Shown here in pieces: positions 11,968 to 24,313 of a DNA stretch of 64,000 nt (positions within the stretch are counted from its first letter, which is position 1; every line of letters begins with the position of its first letter). Where the stretch lies: contig JANTQA010000012.1 in assembly GCA_027625915.1 (NCBI GenBank), positions 8,082,501 through 8,146,500 of the forward strand, read 5' to 3'. Under the pieces are notes generated by a model. It saw nothing but the letters and a program-made list of their open reading frames with translations. It did no database searches and was not told where the DNA came from. Source of the stretch: Anaeramoeba flamelloides (Eukaryota; Metamonada; Anaeramoebidae). A program made the translations under genes and the position numbers.

Positions 11968-12045
11968 CTCGGTTTCCATAATTTAAAAGAATTTTGTAAT
12001 GTAAATGATTTTACTCTATTCTTTCAAATTCTCAAAAGCTAACAG
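11968..12045. repeat. Single hairpin module, EcoRI-type stem
   Basis: Arms of the second stem type found in the 36-kb array: ATTTAAAAGAATTTTG pairs with TACTCTATTCTTTCAAATT, and the module closes AAAAGCTAAC. A solitary module near the large array. Confidence 0.5.
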
Positions 12046-14281
12046 TAGTTTTTTAATTTAATATTTGAAAAGAAAATTTAAATAATTTTCTTTTTATTTC
12101 AAAAATTATTACAAGCAAATGAGAGTGAAAAACTTTTAAATTTGTTCATACAAATGATATTATTAACTTTAATATTGATAATTTAATTATTTTTCCTCAC
12201 ATCTTTTTGATTTATATTGATAAAATTTTCATTGTATACCCCTTTCTCTTAATAAATTAATAAAAAAATAAAATCCAGAACTTTTCAAAAATTTAAACTT
12301 TTTTTATTTGTATTTGAAAATCATGGTGTTGGTCTAGATATTGTATCGACTTGATTTCCAATAATTTTATTCAATCTTAAAATATTAAACCATTCCTAAT
12401 TTAATTTTTTAATTTCATTTTATAAAATAAATGATATTTCAAATCGAATTAACTCTTCCTTTAAATGACCTTTTCATGAGAAGATTCTGATTTTAAACCA
12501 GTCATATCCAAGTAAAAAAAATAATCGAATTCACATTATAACATAGATAGTTACTTTAAAAGCACAGAAAAAACAATTATACAAAATTAAAAAATAGATT
12601 AGAAACCAAAACGCAATTTTCCTCTCCAAAAAATAGAAATTTCTTTTTTTTTTTTTCTTAATGTATATGGAAGAGTTCAGATAAATTTAAAAAAAAAAGA
12701 AAAAAAAAAGAAATTTTTGTCATTTGAAAAAAGAAATTTTCACAATATTTTGGTTTACAGAATATTCAAAATCAAATAACATTGAAACGAAAATTGTATT
12801 ATAATTTACTAAAAACTTTTAATATAATGAAAACAAAGGGCATTTCTTTGTACATTTGTTTTTAAAAATGAACAAGACTTTATGAAATTGAAGGTGCATC
12901 TCTTAAGTTTAATTTATTCAATCAAATTGCTGGAATTTCCAACAATAACAACAGTACAAAATATAATCTTTTTTTTTTTTTTTTTTTTTTTTTGAGTTAG
13001 GAAATATTTAAATAATAAATCAAGATAGTTAAAAAAGATTGTATATAACATTAGTAATTTTTTAACTTATGTGATACAATTATATTATATTAAAGTGTTA
13101 GCTATTTAAGCAACTTTTTAAAAAGAATATGAATAATTAATTATTTGCAACATTCTTGTCAACATGGCCACTTTATTTCAATATTAGTTTTTTCAAATTT
13201 CTGACAAATTAGAAAAAAAAAAATAAATAGATATCAACAACAAAGTAAATAAATTTATTTGTTTTAGATTCAAGTTGAATATTTGAAAAAATTCTTCAAT
13301 ATTACTTTATGACCAAATCTTATATTAGTGAAAATATTTGGGAAAAATGATTATTTAGGACTTGAAACCAAAAATAAAAAAAAATAACTTTTACATCAAA
13401 TCAAAAATAGATCCAAATAAAATAATTGTTTTTTACAGTAAAATGTATTGATTTTGAAGAGTTAAACCACAGTTTACACTTTATTTTGTTAAATTTTAAA
13501 GCCATTAATCCGTCACAAAAAGTCAATGGGTATTTATTTTTTAATTTTCCAAATTAGTAAAATAATATACCCCAATTCAAAATTTTTAACACACCAAAAT
13601 TCGATTTGTAAAAAAAAAAAAACTTATTTAATCACTTCAAGAGGATATACCAAATTAGAACCATTCACAAATTGAAATGTTAACACTTGTTTATAAATTA
13701 CAATACTCACAAAACAATAAATAAATAATTACCAATACAAATAAATCCTGGGTGTGTCAAAAATTTTGGAGAGAGCAAAACAAAAAAATACATTATTAAA
13801 TTTGTTTAAATTCTATTAGGAATATTGATCGATCAAATAGTTAGATATACCAACTAATTTTATTTGAGTTCTTCTATTTGGTTCAACTCAACTTTAACCT
13901 AATATCGATGGTTGAAAAAAATTTTGATCGAACGAAACAAGTTACTTCATTCAAACAATGAAATGAAAACAAAAACTAAAAGATGAAAAAATGATTTTCA
14001 TATTTTACAAAAATCAAAATTATCTCCAATTTCAATGAAATTGTATTATTGTGATTGTTTGGAACGTTTTAGCTGTGTGGAAAATTTTGAATTTTAGTTT
14101 AGTTTGTCATATCTTAACATAATATCTGACTTCTCTTTTAAAATAATCATTTTTTTTTTTTAAAACCATTTTTTTCCTTTTCAATGTTGAAAAGAAGAAA
14201 AAAAATCATTTGATTAAAGGTAAATGGGGTGATATATATTTATTAATTCAATTATTCTTTATTATATTCTCGATAAATTTA
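12046..14281. other. Intergenic, no gene seen
   Basis: AT-rich and homopolymer-rich, including a run of about 25 T at 12969-12993. No reading frame or inverted-repeat element was recognised. Confidence 0.4.
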
Positions 14282-14640
14282 AACTATAACTCGGTCAAAG
14301 AGACGGAGTTGTAATACATTTATTACATATTTTTAAAGGACATTTAGAAGAAAAAAAATAATTTTGGAAATTTGAAAATTTTAAATTTCATAATGGGAAT
14401 CAACTTTTGACATTTTTACTCTTTTTTTCGATTTTAATTGAATCATATACATATTGTATATATTTTTTTATTGTAAGATTTATATTCACTATGTAAAAAC
14501 TTGCTACTCTTATATTATTGTAACAGTCGGAATAGTTTTGGAAAAAAAATTATTCAATTCTATTGGAATCTTATTTGATTTTCAAATGAAAATAAACCGG
14601 AATATTGTTATTTTTTTCAAATTACTTCATTAATGATTTT
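14282..14640 (+). mobile_element. Element C family, partial left half
   Basis: Opens TA-AACTATAACTCGGTCAAAG. Its interior (GTTGTAATACA; later AATTCTATTGGAATCTTATTTG) follows the same order as the copies at 37201-37736 and 51989-52529. The right terminal repeat was not found. Confidence 0.5.
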
Positions 14641-15901
14641 TATTTAACAATTTTTTAAAAAAATGATTGACTTGTTTGATTGAATATACACTACATATTG
14701 AGTATTTCCTTAAAGAAAAAAACAAGAATAAAATATTTTTAAACTTGAAGTAGAGATTGCACATTCAATTATAAACCAAAAACCAATCCAATGACCCTAG
14801 TAATAATTACAACTTTTTTCCAATTACTATATACTATTCAATGCAAGATCAAAACTTTAAAATTTAAATTTATTTTTTTTTTTTAAGAAATCAACCTAAA
14901 ATAAAAAAAAAAAAAGAAAAAAAGGGGGGAGCGAGGGAAAAAAAGGAAAAAACATACTGGGGAAATATTGACCAAATAACGATATTATTGGAAATTAAAA
15001 TTGATAAAAATTTAGATATATTATAAAATAACCCATAGAAGATTCATAATAATCTTTGATATTTATTATAGACATAATAGATATACTTTTTTTTGTTTTA
15101 TTTATCATGTTTGTAATTTTTTGACCCTGATGTTTTTTTTTACTGGATTTTATTATAATGAATTCTTTAAAATCAGTTTCAGAATCTTTCATACTTATTA
15201 AATTCCCAAAAGAAATCATCTAAAAAATCTTGAAAAAATTTCGGATTTTATTGATTTTCAGTAAAGCAAAAAGTTTATTGTTATTTTCATTTAGAAAATA
15301 TGAACACCCATTTAGAAAATTGAAAGACGATCAAAAATATACAATTGGAATGATATATAATTTTTTTTATTAATATTCATTTATTGTTGAAATCTAGTTT
15401 ATAATAATTGATTAAGAATTTTCTGAAAACATTCAAAACTTTTCAAACTTTTTTTTGAATTTTAAGAATTTTTAAATTATTTTAGCTTGAAATTTAGTTT
15501 TTTTATCTTAATATCTGTTTTTTAATTTGTTCAATATTATCCACTTTATTATATTTTTCTCAATTCTTTCTCAAAAAATATTTTCAATATCATAAATAAT
15601 TAGGTAAAAGAGTTGTCCCAATTTAATTAATTTACTTTGCGTTTTTTTAATAAAAGTTTCTAATTTTTATTGTTTATAAAATACTTAACTCTACTTTTAT
15701 ATATGAATAATATTGATTGGTATACCATTCTGTAATCTTAATATTACGTGTAATCTATGATTAAATCAAGTATTTACATCTTTTAATTCATATTTATGAA
15801 GAATTGAAAATCCCCAATCCAATATATATTTGAGTTAATAAAACTGTTTTAAAGAACCTTAATCAAAGATTAATTGAGAATTGAGATTTTTTGACAATAT
15901 A
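14641..15901. other. Intergenic, no gene seen
   Basis: AT-rich with an A/G-rich stretch near 14900-14955. A frame of about 74 codons on the minus strand (14995-15219) shows no motif and is not called. Confidence 0.35.
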
Positions 15902-16100
15902 CAGTAAGCTTCACTTTTAAGGTATAAACCATGAATAAAAATTAAAGACACAATAAAAAACTAAAATTAAGACACAAAATTTGGAATTTTAATTTACACA
16001 GTATATTTTACTAGTATCTGAATCCTTTCCCATAGTTTGAGAATTTTTTTATTCCTGAAATTTTGTTGAAAACTTGTAATATAAAAAGTTGAACTGGCTG
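15902..16100. mobile_element. Mariner-like MITE, diverged copy (199 bp)
   Basis: Flanked by TA on both sides. Ends are CAGTAAGCTTCACTTTTAAG on the left and, read in reverse, CAGCCAGTTCAACTTTTTAT on the right. The left arm keeps three AATTAAGACACAA-like blocks, corresponding to the TTAAGGCACAA blocks of the copy at 30648-30845. Same length as that copy, hence the same family. Confidence 0.7.
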
Positions 16101-16501
16101 TACTACATCTTTTCTTATAAGCTATGGTTTGTAAAAAAAAAATATGAAATAAAATAATAATAAAAAAGAGTTAAAAATGATTATCTAAATAATTTATTTG
16201 AATTTTTGTAATTTTTTTTTTTTTATTATTATAATATTGGTTTATGTTTTTGATATTTTATTGTATATTTAATTTTTAAAATTTGTATTTGTTTTTATAA
16301 ATGATTTTCTATTTGTTTGGAAATAATAGAAAAAAAAAAAAAAAGAAAAATCTAAAATAAAATCTATGTATAATAAAAAATAATAAAGATCAAAAATAAA
16401 AAAAAATGAAACAAATAAATAATTATGGAAGAAAAAAAAAATGAATTAATCAATAGATAAAAAAAAAATGAAAAATGTATTGATTTCTTTTTAAAAAAAT
16501 A

Positions 16502-16601
16502 TAGGAGAAGGAAAAGATCAAGAACAAGAACAAGAAAAAGATCAAGAACAAGAAAAATATCAAGATCTATAAAAATATCAAGATCTAGAAAAAGATCAAG
16601 A
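16502..16601 (-). repeat. Tandem AAGATCAAGAACAAG-type repeat just past a stop codon
   Basis: Imperfect repeats of AGATCAAGAACAAGAA, then ATATCAAGATCTAT, occupy the bases directly downstream of the stop of the minus-strand gene. They would lie in its 3' UTR. Confidence 0.6.
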
Positions 16602-19106
16602 TTAATCGATAAATTTTCCGATATCATAAATCTTTTCATTTAAATTTTTCTCGAAATGATCTTTAAATTGATTATTGGTATTCCATTCAACCTGAGGCTT
16701 TAAATTTAAAAAATGATGATTATTTTTTTTCTGCTCATTAATTGACAAATAAGAAGAGTTTTGATTATCATAGTCTGGATTTATAAGATTAAAAGATTGT
16801 GTTTCAAATAAATTCTTTGTTGGGGAAAATTCAGTTATTGAAGTTTCAAAAAGATCATTCTGTAGGAACAAAGAATTAGTATCATCTTGAATATTAGATT
16901 TTTCAAAATAACTTAATGATTCTATTGACGGCTGTGGAATTTCGAAAGGTATTTGGCATGAATAATTAATTGAATATTCGTTATTATTGAAATGCTCATC
17001 ATATTCGTAATCAACACTGTTCACATTCTCATTGCTTTCAATGTCTAAATTATAATCAGAATCTAAAGTTAATAATGATTGCATCCCTTCATTTGCGAAA
17101 CTTTGGTTGTCTGTACCACTTTCATTGCCTTCTGAAGATTGGTTATCGATAATATTCTTTTTATTTTTTTTGTATTTTTCGTTGTGCTTTCTTTGCCTTC
17201 TTTTTTTTGTTTTATTTTTTTGATAAACTCTTAAATAAGACTGAGGTGAGCCAATCGAATTGGATCCACAACCAGAGCCAGAATGCGAACTGTTGTGATC
17301 GGAATTTGAATGAGAAATAGAATCAGAATAAGAAGTTAAACTTTCAGATAATGAACTTTTTAAATTGCCATTGTTTGAATCAGAAACTGAATTAATTTTC
17401 GAATCAGTATCAGTAGCAGAATCAGAATTGGAATTTGAGAAATAATTTATTTTCCTCTTTGCCTTTGTCGCTCTTTTGTTTTTTGTTTTGTATTTCAATT
17501 GTGGCCGAGTTGATATATTTAAACTACGATTCCTAATTACAATTATTTTTTTAATTTTACGTTCTGAAAGAGTTCTTTTGAGTTTCTTCTTTTTTTTCTG
17601 CTTGATATAATATTTGTTATTTTTTTTTTTTAGAGTTTTTTTTTTTAATAGTTTGTTTTTATTTTTATTTTTATTTTTTTTTAAATAAAGTGAATTGGTG
17701 TCTTTGGAATATTGATATTTTTTTTTCAGTCTCTTTTTAAATTCTTTTTCTTTGAAATATTTTTTTTTCTTTTTATAATTTTTCTTTGTTTTGAATTTCA
17801 ATTTATTTTTAATTAATTTATTTTTATTATTCAGATTTAGAGCTGAGAATTTTTTGCTTTTGGAATAATTGAAATTATTGCAACTATAAGAGGATGGAAT
17901 TTTGATCGAAGGAAGCTTTTCGAATTTCACTTTATTTTTCCCAAACTGTAATAATTTTTCCTTTCTTTTCGCTAAAAGTTCCAGAATATCCTTGACGGTA
18001 TTTTTTCGCATCTCAATTTTCATTTTGATTTCTTCATTATTTGCCAATCCCAATTTCTTGTCAATTACCGTGCTAATTTGATCTCCAAGATTTCTTTCCT
18101 TGGAGTTTCTTCCTTTTTTTGCCTTGATCTTATCTAAAAGATCGTAGCTTAATTGTTGCACTTTTCTTGCCAAAATTCTTTTGATATTCTTTGCTTGCAA
18201 TAAATCTTGTAAATATTTCGTCAAGTCTGGGATTAGCAATGCTTGCTCAGTGTTCCAATACAAGAAATTTGTTTTGGGATCCTCAATCACTAATTTTAAT
18301 AACTTGTAAATCGACAAAACAGTGCAAACCCTTTGTTTTGAAAATTCGGTTAAGAACACAAGATCTTCTCTTGTACAAGGCCCTGGAGTTGTTTAAATTT
18401 TTAGTAGTTGTTTTGTTTTGTGAGGTTTGGAACAAAGATTGATTTTTTTTTCAAAAATTCGTTAGCAATGAAGAAGAGTTCATGGCTTTAATTCGGTGAG
18501 AGGAAAATAGAAAAAAAACAAAAAAGAAAAAAAGAAAAATCAAATAAGCGTTTAAAAACAATTACTCTCTTTTAACAACTTCATCATTTTGAAACCTAAA
18601 ATTCCAATAGTACGATTTGCTCTTGAATTTTCAACATTCTTGGAAGATTTTTTTTTTTTTTTTTTTTTTCTTTGCGAAGAATGTTCTTCTTTTTTTGATT
18701 TTGATCGCGATAACTTATGGAAATCAAGATCTTCCACTTCCTTATCCTTATCCTTATCCTTTTCACCACCTTCACTCAAAGAAGAAAAATACGTTGAATA
18801 ATTTGTTTCAAAAAGTTGCGACCAGATTGGACTCAAATAAAATCTTTTGTTTTCTTGTGTGAAATTCAATTTGTGTACAGTATTTTTTTTTGAGACAGGA
18901 TAAATAAACGCGCCGTTTTGAATGAGTAATTTTTGAATCAGATCCAAGTACCTCTTGGTTCGTGGGAAATTTTGTTGTTCTTTTGTTAAGCAACGATTCA
19001 GGAATTTGGTTTTTTTATGATCAATTTGAAATAATTCTTTGGCAATAGTGTGCTCTTCCAAATATTTCCCAAATTTCCAAAGTAGTGGATAAAAATTCAC
19101 AGTCAT
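16602..19106 (-). CDS. Two-exon basic/serine-rich protein, function unknown
   Basis: Exon 1 is 19106-18566 (ATG at 19106) and exon 2 is 18382-16602. The 183-bp intron has donor GTAATT and acceptor CTCCAG. Joining makes KLLKE-R-PCTREDLVF in phase and gives 773 residues. I prefer this to two genes because exon 2 has no upstream ATG and opens exactly at an acceptor. Residues 1-105 look globular. A Lys run follows, then a second globular stretch (about 181-330) with an ILARKVQQLSYDLLDKI helix that faintly recalls TFIIS-N/LW bundles; that is only a guess. The remainder is Lys-rich (several KKK tracts), then Ser/Asp/Asn-rich with an acidic C-terminal third. Composition suggests a nuclear protein, which is inference. 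No catalytic motif was recognised. Confidence 0.72.
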
Positions 19107-19836
19107 TTATATTAATTTTATAGTGTGTGGTTTTTACTAATTTTGTTTTTAAACTGGTAAAAAAAAAAAAAAAAAAATAACAAAGAGAAAAGAACAATAA
19201 CAAAAAAATCTAAAAAAAAAAAGATTGAAGAAATTCCAAACAAATAGAGAAAGAAAAAAAAATGATATATTTTGGTTTTTTTTACAAAGTTCCTTTATTG
19301 TGAGTTAATTTTTGGAACGATTCTAGGAACAATGGTGTGATCTTTAATTCAAATGTCCTCGGATGTTTTTCACTTTTAATATTCAAATACGAATAAAGGT
19401 TTTTTAATTAAAATGGGAGAAAGTTTTCAACTAATGATTCATTTTTCCAATTCTGAAATATTTTTAGTTTTATTGAGGATGCTTAGTTTGTTCAGTGTAT
19501 ACAATATAAAATCAACTAACAAATAAATAGTGATAAAAAATTACAATCTATTCCTCGAAAGTTTCTTGAAGAAAAAATGTGAAAATGAAGGGAAAATTTT
19601 TTCCCGTTTAAAATTCAAATACTAGTTATTAAAATTAAGATTTGTGTTCTTTAGTTGTACCGTTCCTGAAGAACGAAAAAAGATTATCTTGTTTTAGGTT
19701 TAACTGAATGTTATTTTGGTTCTTATCTGATCTATTTTGTGATTGGTATTAATATTCTATATAATTTAAAAATGTAATTTATTATTTTTTTTTTATTTTA
19801 TTATTTAACCAAGTAGTTTTTAATTCCTCTTATTGG
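19107..19836. other. Intergenic, 5' flank of the preceding gene
   Basis: Runs of A near 19157 and 19230. No gene or inverted repeat seen. Confidence 0.4.
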
Positions 19837-20023
19837 CCGTTAGGTTTTTTTTAATTTGAGAAATAAATCGAAAATTTCACAAATTTTTTTCTTTATTTCT
19901 TAAATTAAAAAAAACCTTGGCACTTCACGTTAGGTTTTTTTTACCCTTTGAAATAAAAAGAAATTTTCTTTAATTTTCTTTTCATTTCAATAATTAAAAA
20001 AAACCTATGCACTCTACTGCACT
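19837..20023. repeat. Hairpin-array D2 (two tandem modules)
   Basis: Two head-to-tail hairpins, each opening CGTTAGGTTTTTTTTA and closing TAAAAAAAACCT. Each is followed by a GCACT word (TTGGCACTTCA, then TATGCACTCTACTGCACTT). The stems differ in sequence while the edges are constant. Confidence 0.7.
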
Positions 20024-20261
20024 TCCCAATTTCCTAAATTGTGATTTAAGAATTGTGTTTTATACTCAAAAATAAATTTATTACCCACTAAGGCTAATAA
20101 ATATGATGAATCTCTTTTTCTAATAATATTATAATTATTTTTTAATATATTAGAAATGTTAAATTTTTTTAATTCAGATATCCAGATTTTACAATTATTT
20201 TCATAGGCTGGGCAATTCCAGAGAAAAAAATTATTATTTTTTTTCTTTTGAAATTGGAATT
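20014..20261 (-). pseudogene. Fossil fragment resembling a LINE ORF2 C-terminus
   Basis: The minus-strand frame of about 80 codons reads FFLWNCPAYENNCKIW, then WISELKKFNI. The pattern H/F-FLW-C-P-A-Y followed by a spaced W is typical of the cysteine-containing region after the reverse transcriptase of non-LTR retrotransposons. It ends at TAG (20014-20016) inside hairpin-array D2. A related decayed frame is at 36400-36840, also beside a hairpin array. There is no RT core here, so the assignment is tentative. Confidence 0.35.
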
Positions 20262-23200
20262 AACTGGTGTTGGATAGAATGTTGGAAGGGTTTTAATAAC
20301 AAAATAATTTTGATTTTTGTCCTTTTAATTGAAAATTTTGATTTAAGTTTGATTGTATTTTGAGTCTTTAACAATTATTTTTTTTTCAGGAAATAAATTA
20401 AAAGGAAAAGTAAATTTTCCATATTTAACACTAAAATAACAATTTTTATTAAAAATTTACTTTCCAATCGAATAACCTTCGACTCTTCATTTCAGATTTT
20501 GGAAAAAAAAAATGTCCAATTTTGAAAAACATTAAAATACTATACCAAGTCAAAGATAGATCAGATAATAAGCCAAATTAACATTAACTTAAACCTAATT
20601 TGAGTTAACATTTTCCCACACTTCATGTATTATAACCCCTAAATTAAAAAGGTATTTAAAAAATTCAAATGATAAAAAAATAATCTTCATTTCCATTTTT
20701 TGTTTTATCAAGAGCTTTTCAGGTTAATATATTGAAATTTATTATATCTTTTTTTGTTTTGTCCTCTTTTTGTTAAATAAATTAGATGGAATATAGTATT
20801 CTAATCTCTTGAAATACAAGAAATTGGGATAATTAAAAAAACAAAATAATCATCAAAATTTTCCTATAATTCTTATTTAGAATATCATTCTGAATAAAAA
20901 TAACTGAACTGATCAAATTAACTTCATCCTTTATAAAAAAATCCACATTTAAAGATCTTTTTTCAATACAGTTCCAAACTACATATAATTTTGTTATTTC
21001 TGGGATATTCTTGAAGTAATAATGTAAAAATATATTATATTTTTTTTAGAATAGTTTTTTTACCACCAATTATTTTGCTAAATAGATGAAAAATTTTATT
21101 ATTTTCAGTTTTTAAAAAAGTTAAATTTTAAAATTTTACTTTTCTTCTTAAAAAAACAACTAATTTCAATAATTTTTGTATTATTATTATTATTATATTC
21201 ATTTAAAATTTTTAACTATAAATTACCTATAAATAGGTTTATGTTAAAATGATGTGGATATTAACAATTTTTTAAAATTTATTCTTATAATAGCAATAAG
21301 TACATAGCAAAAATGAAGTAATGTTATTCATTTTTTTCTCAAATTCATAGTTTGAAGAGGATAAGAAATTTTTTTTTTTTACTTTCATTATTTTTTGTTC
21401 AATTTTAGTAGGCTATTTACTTTTTTAAATAAAATTTATATTTTTTTACATCTAAAACCATATACCAGAGACAAGGATGATAATTAATTCTATTATCTCA
21501 ACTTTTTTAAAAAAAATTCAACTCACTTTCTATCTTATTAGAAGAGGTTCTGTACAGTTTTTCTACTCATATACTCTTCAAAATTTTTTTTTCAATTTTT
21601 AGATTAAAAGTATTTTTTCAAATTATTGAATTTTTTTTTAAACAACTTTTCCTTTTTCTTTTTTTTTTCACTTTCTTTTTTTTTTTGTTTTCTTTGATTT
21701 TATAGAGGGTAAGTATATTTTTCATTTTTTGAGTGCCATCATTTATGTGAAACCGAATTCTTCAAATCAATTTCTTTAGCCAAATAAATTGATATTTTCA
21801 TAAATACTAGAGTGGAATATATCGTAGTATAATATATTTCCAAAAGAATAAAAAAATGGAATTCTAAAAAATGAAAACATTGATTAAGAAAAAAATTAAT
21901 AAAAATCATTTATTTTTTGATCTTATGTTTAAAATTAGACAGAATTATATATTCTTTATTTGGCTTCATTCTGAATTCTTCATGGAAATACTTTTATTTA
22001 AATATTTTTTTAAAAAAAAATTACTTATTTATTTCCTGAATAATTTCTAAAATAGATTTAAAAATCCATTTTCATTTAATTCATCCAATTCTTGAGTTTT
22101 ATTTCAGATATTCAGTTATTTTTTTTTTTTTAATTATTCTTGATAATAAGGGTTTATTGGATGTATTTATTTGATTTGATAATTATTTATTTTACATTAA
22201 AATTGAAAACTCAAAAAAAAATTCCAAATCTGATTGAAATTTTTTCTTGAATTTTTCTTCTATGTGGGGTTGAATCTTTTTGTAGCTGTTTTTTGTTACC
22301 AAGAATTCAATAAATTTATTTTTTTTTGAAATAGTATTCTTAATTTTGGCTGGTTTTGATAAAAATATTTGAAAAAAGAATTCGGAAAGCAAATTTGTTA
22401 CAAAAATGTTTTGTAAAATAATAATAAATAGTAAAGGGACGAGAAATTCAAGGTTATAAATTGTTTAGAATCATACAAAATTAAGGACATAAAATAACAA
22501 AATCTTCAAAAATAGGCTTTTATCCATTTTTTTTCTGGATTTCAATAAATCTATTTGGAATGGTGATCTTTTGTGTTTGGTCTTCTAAAAGAAAATATTT
22601 ATTTCATATACACACCTATTCGGGCCTTTTTTGTTTACTCTTTGATTAATTTCAATCAGTGGTATAAACACATCTCTAGATCCAAAACAAAATTGAATAA
22701 AACCAAAATTTAATCAAAAAAATGTTCAAAAAATTGAAAAATAAAAGATTCAACACTGAATTATTTTGACTCTTTTCACGAATAGAACAGAGATATGGAT
22801 TTTGTTTTTGGGTTTCAAAGTTTCGATATCTACTGACACTCAAAAATATTTTTCAGTAATGTTCACACAATTATATTTTTTCAAAATGGTATAATGTACT
22901 TACTTCCTTAAAAATAAAATGAAATAAATATATTTTAAAAAGTGACAAACAAAGTGAAATAAAATCCTTAAATGAAAGAGAGTAAAAAAAAAAAAATAAA
23001 AAATCAGTAAAAAATGATTTATTTCTTTTTGCGCCCCAAGTGTTTAATAGGTTAATGCTTGTTTCCTTTTATTTCGTAATTTTTTTGGATCACCAACATA
23101 ATTTGTTTTAATAAAAAGATCTAAATATTTGCACAACTATAGATCAAAAAAATAATTTACTTTATTAAGTTTTTTAAAACTTTATAGATGGTCTGAATCG

Positions 23201-24313
23201 ATCAAGTACTGATTTTTTAAGAATTAGAATTGCTTTTTGAAATTTTTTAATTTTCGAAAAGTTTAATTTTTTTTTTTTGAGTTGCCTTGAATTTGATTTT
23301 TTTTAATCTTTATTATTTTTTTTTTTATTTTTAAAGTTTCCCAAATTTTGTTTTATAAAAATACCAATAAATGTATAGACTGACAACACTGATCCAGTCT
23401 TATTCACAATTGTAGATATTGAAAGAAAGGTTGATTCTTTTCGCTTCAGTTGGAATCAGTTCTCTTCAGTTACCTCAAACCAGTTGATTTCAGATCTCGT
23501 CGAAGATCTAATCAGAACATGTTAGTTTAAGACCAAATCAAGGAATGAGTTTACCAATTCTTTGAATGATTTTTTGTTTCTACTATGCCCCCCCAAAAAC
23601 ATCTAAATATACAAAATGGAATGAAAGAAAAAAACTCCAAAAAGGAAAATTTTGAAAAAATCAGAAATCTCAAAAATCAAAAATCTTATTTTCAAACAAT
23701 AATAATTTCTTATCGGACTTGAGTCCATTTGGTACAATCATTCTATTGATGTTACCTTTTTAAAAATTAATTTATTTTTTTCGAAAAAATAGAGTTTATT
23801 AAGATATTTTAGTTACAAATATCATCTTTAATCTGAAATTTATTATTTCTCATATTTCTAATTAATATTATGTTGTTTGATTCTTAAAAATAAGAGAATC
23901 CTACATTTCCGGATTATCTGAGAGCTATAAAGCAACATTTTTATTTTATTTTTGGTAAATATTGTTTTTATTTCTGGAAAACTATCGATATTATTTCTAA
24001 AACACAAAACTGGTAAATAGGAAACGACTACAAGTGAATTTTTTTTTTGTATTTTTACTCTTTTTTCAATTATTTACATTATCATTTCCAAATAAGTTAA
24101 GACTTTATATTAGTTTTTACAGATTCACAGACAATAATGATAGATACAATGTAGTGATCAGTTAAGAATTAAAGATTGGGCCAATAGAATAAATCGATAA
24201 CAGAAATAGTAAATGAAAGAGTAAACTGAAATCTCAGATTAAACTTCTTGAGAAACTGGCTTCCTTAAAAAAAAAAACCAAAACATTTTTTGTTTTTTTT
24301 GTTCAACCAAAAT
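20262..24313. other. Long intergenic region, no gene seen
   Basis: About 4 kb of AT-rich sequence. A frame of 66 codons (22192-22392, minus) has no motif. A slightly more complex patch at 23380-23530 contains CTTCAGTT repeats and the near-palindrome AGATCTCGTCGAAGATCT; its nature is unknown. The last 300 bases should contain the promoter of the nucleoside hydrolase. Confidence 0.4.

Noticed and set aside
16364-16639. 91-codon Asp/Leu/Phe repeat frame on the minus strand
   Set aside because: It reads the AAGATCAAGAACAAG tandem repeat downstream of a stop and overlaps the true gene end in another frame.
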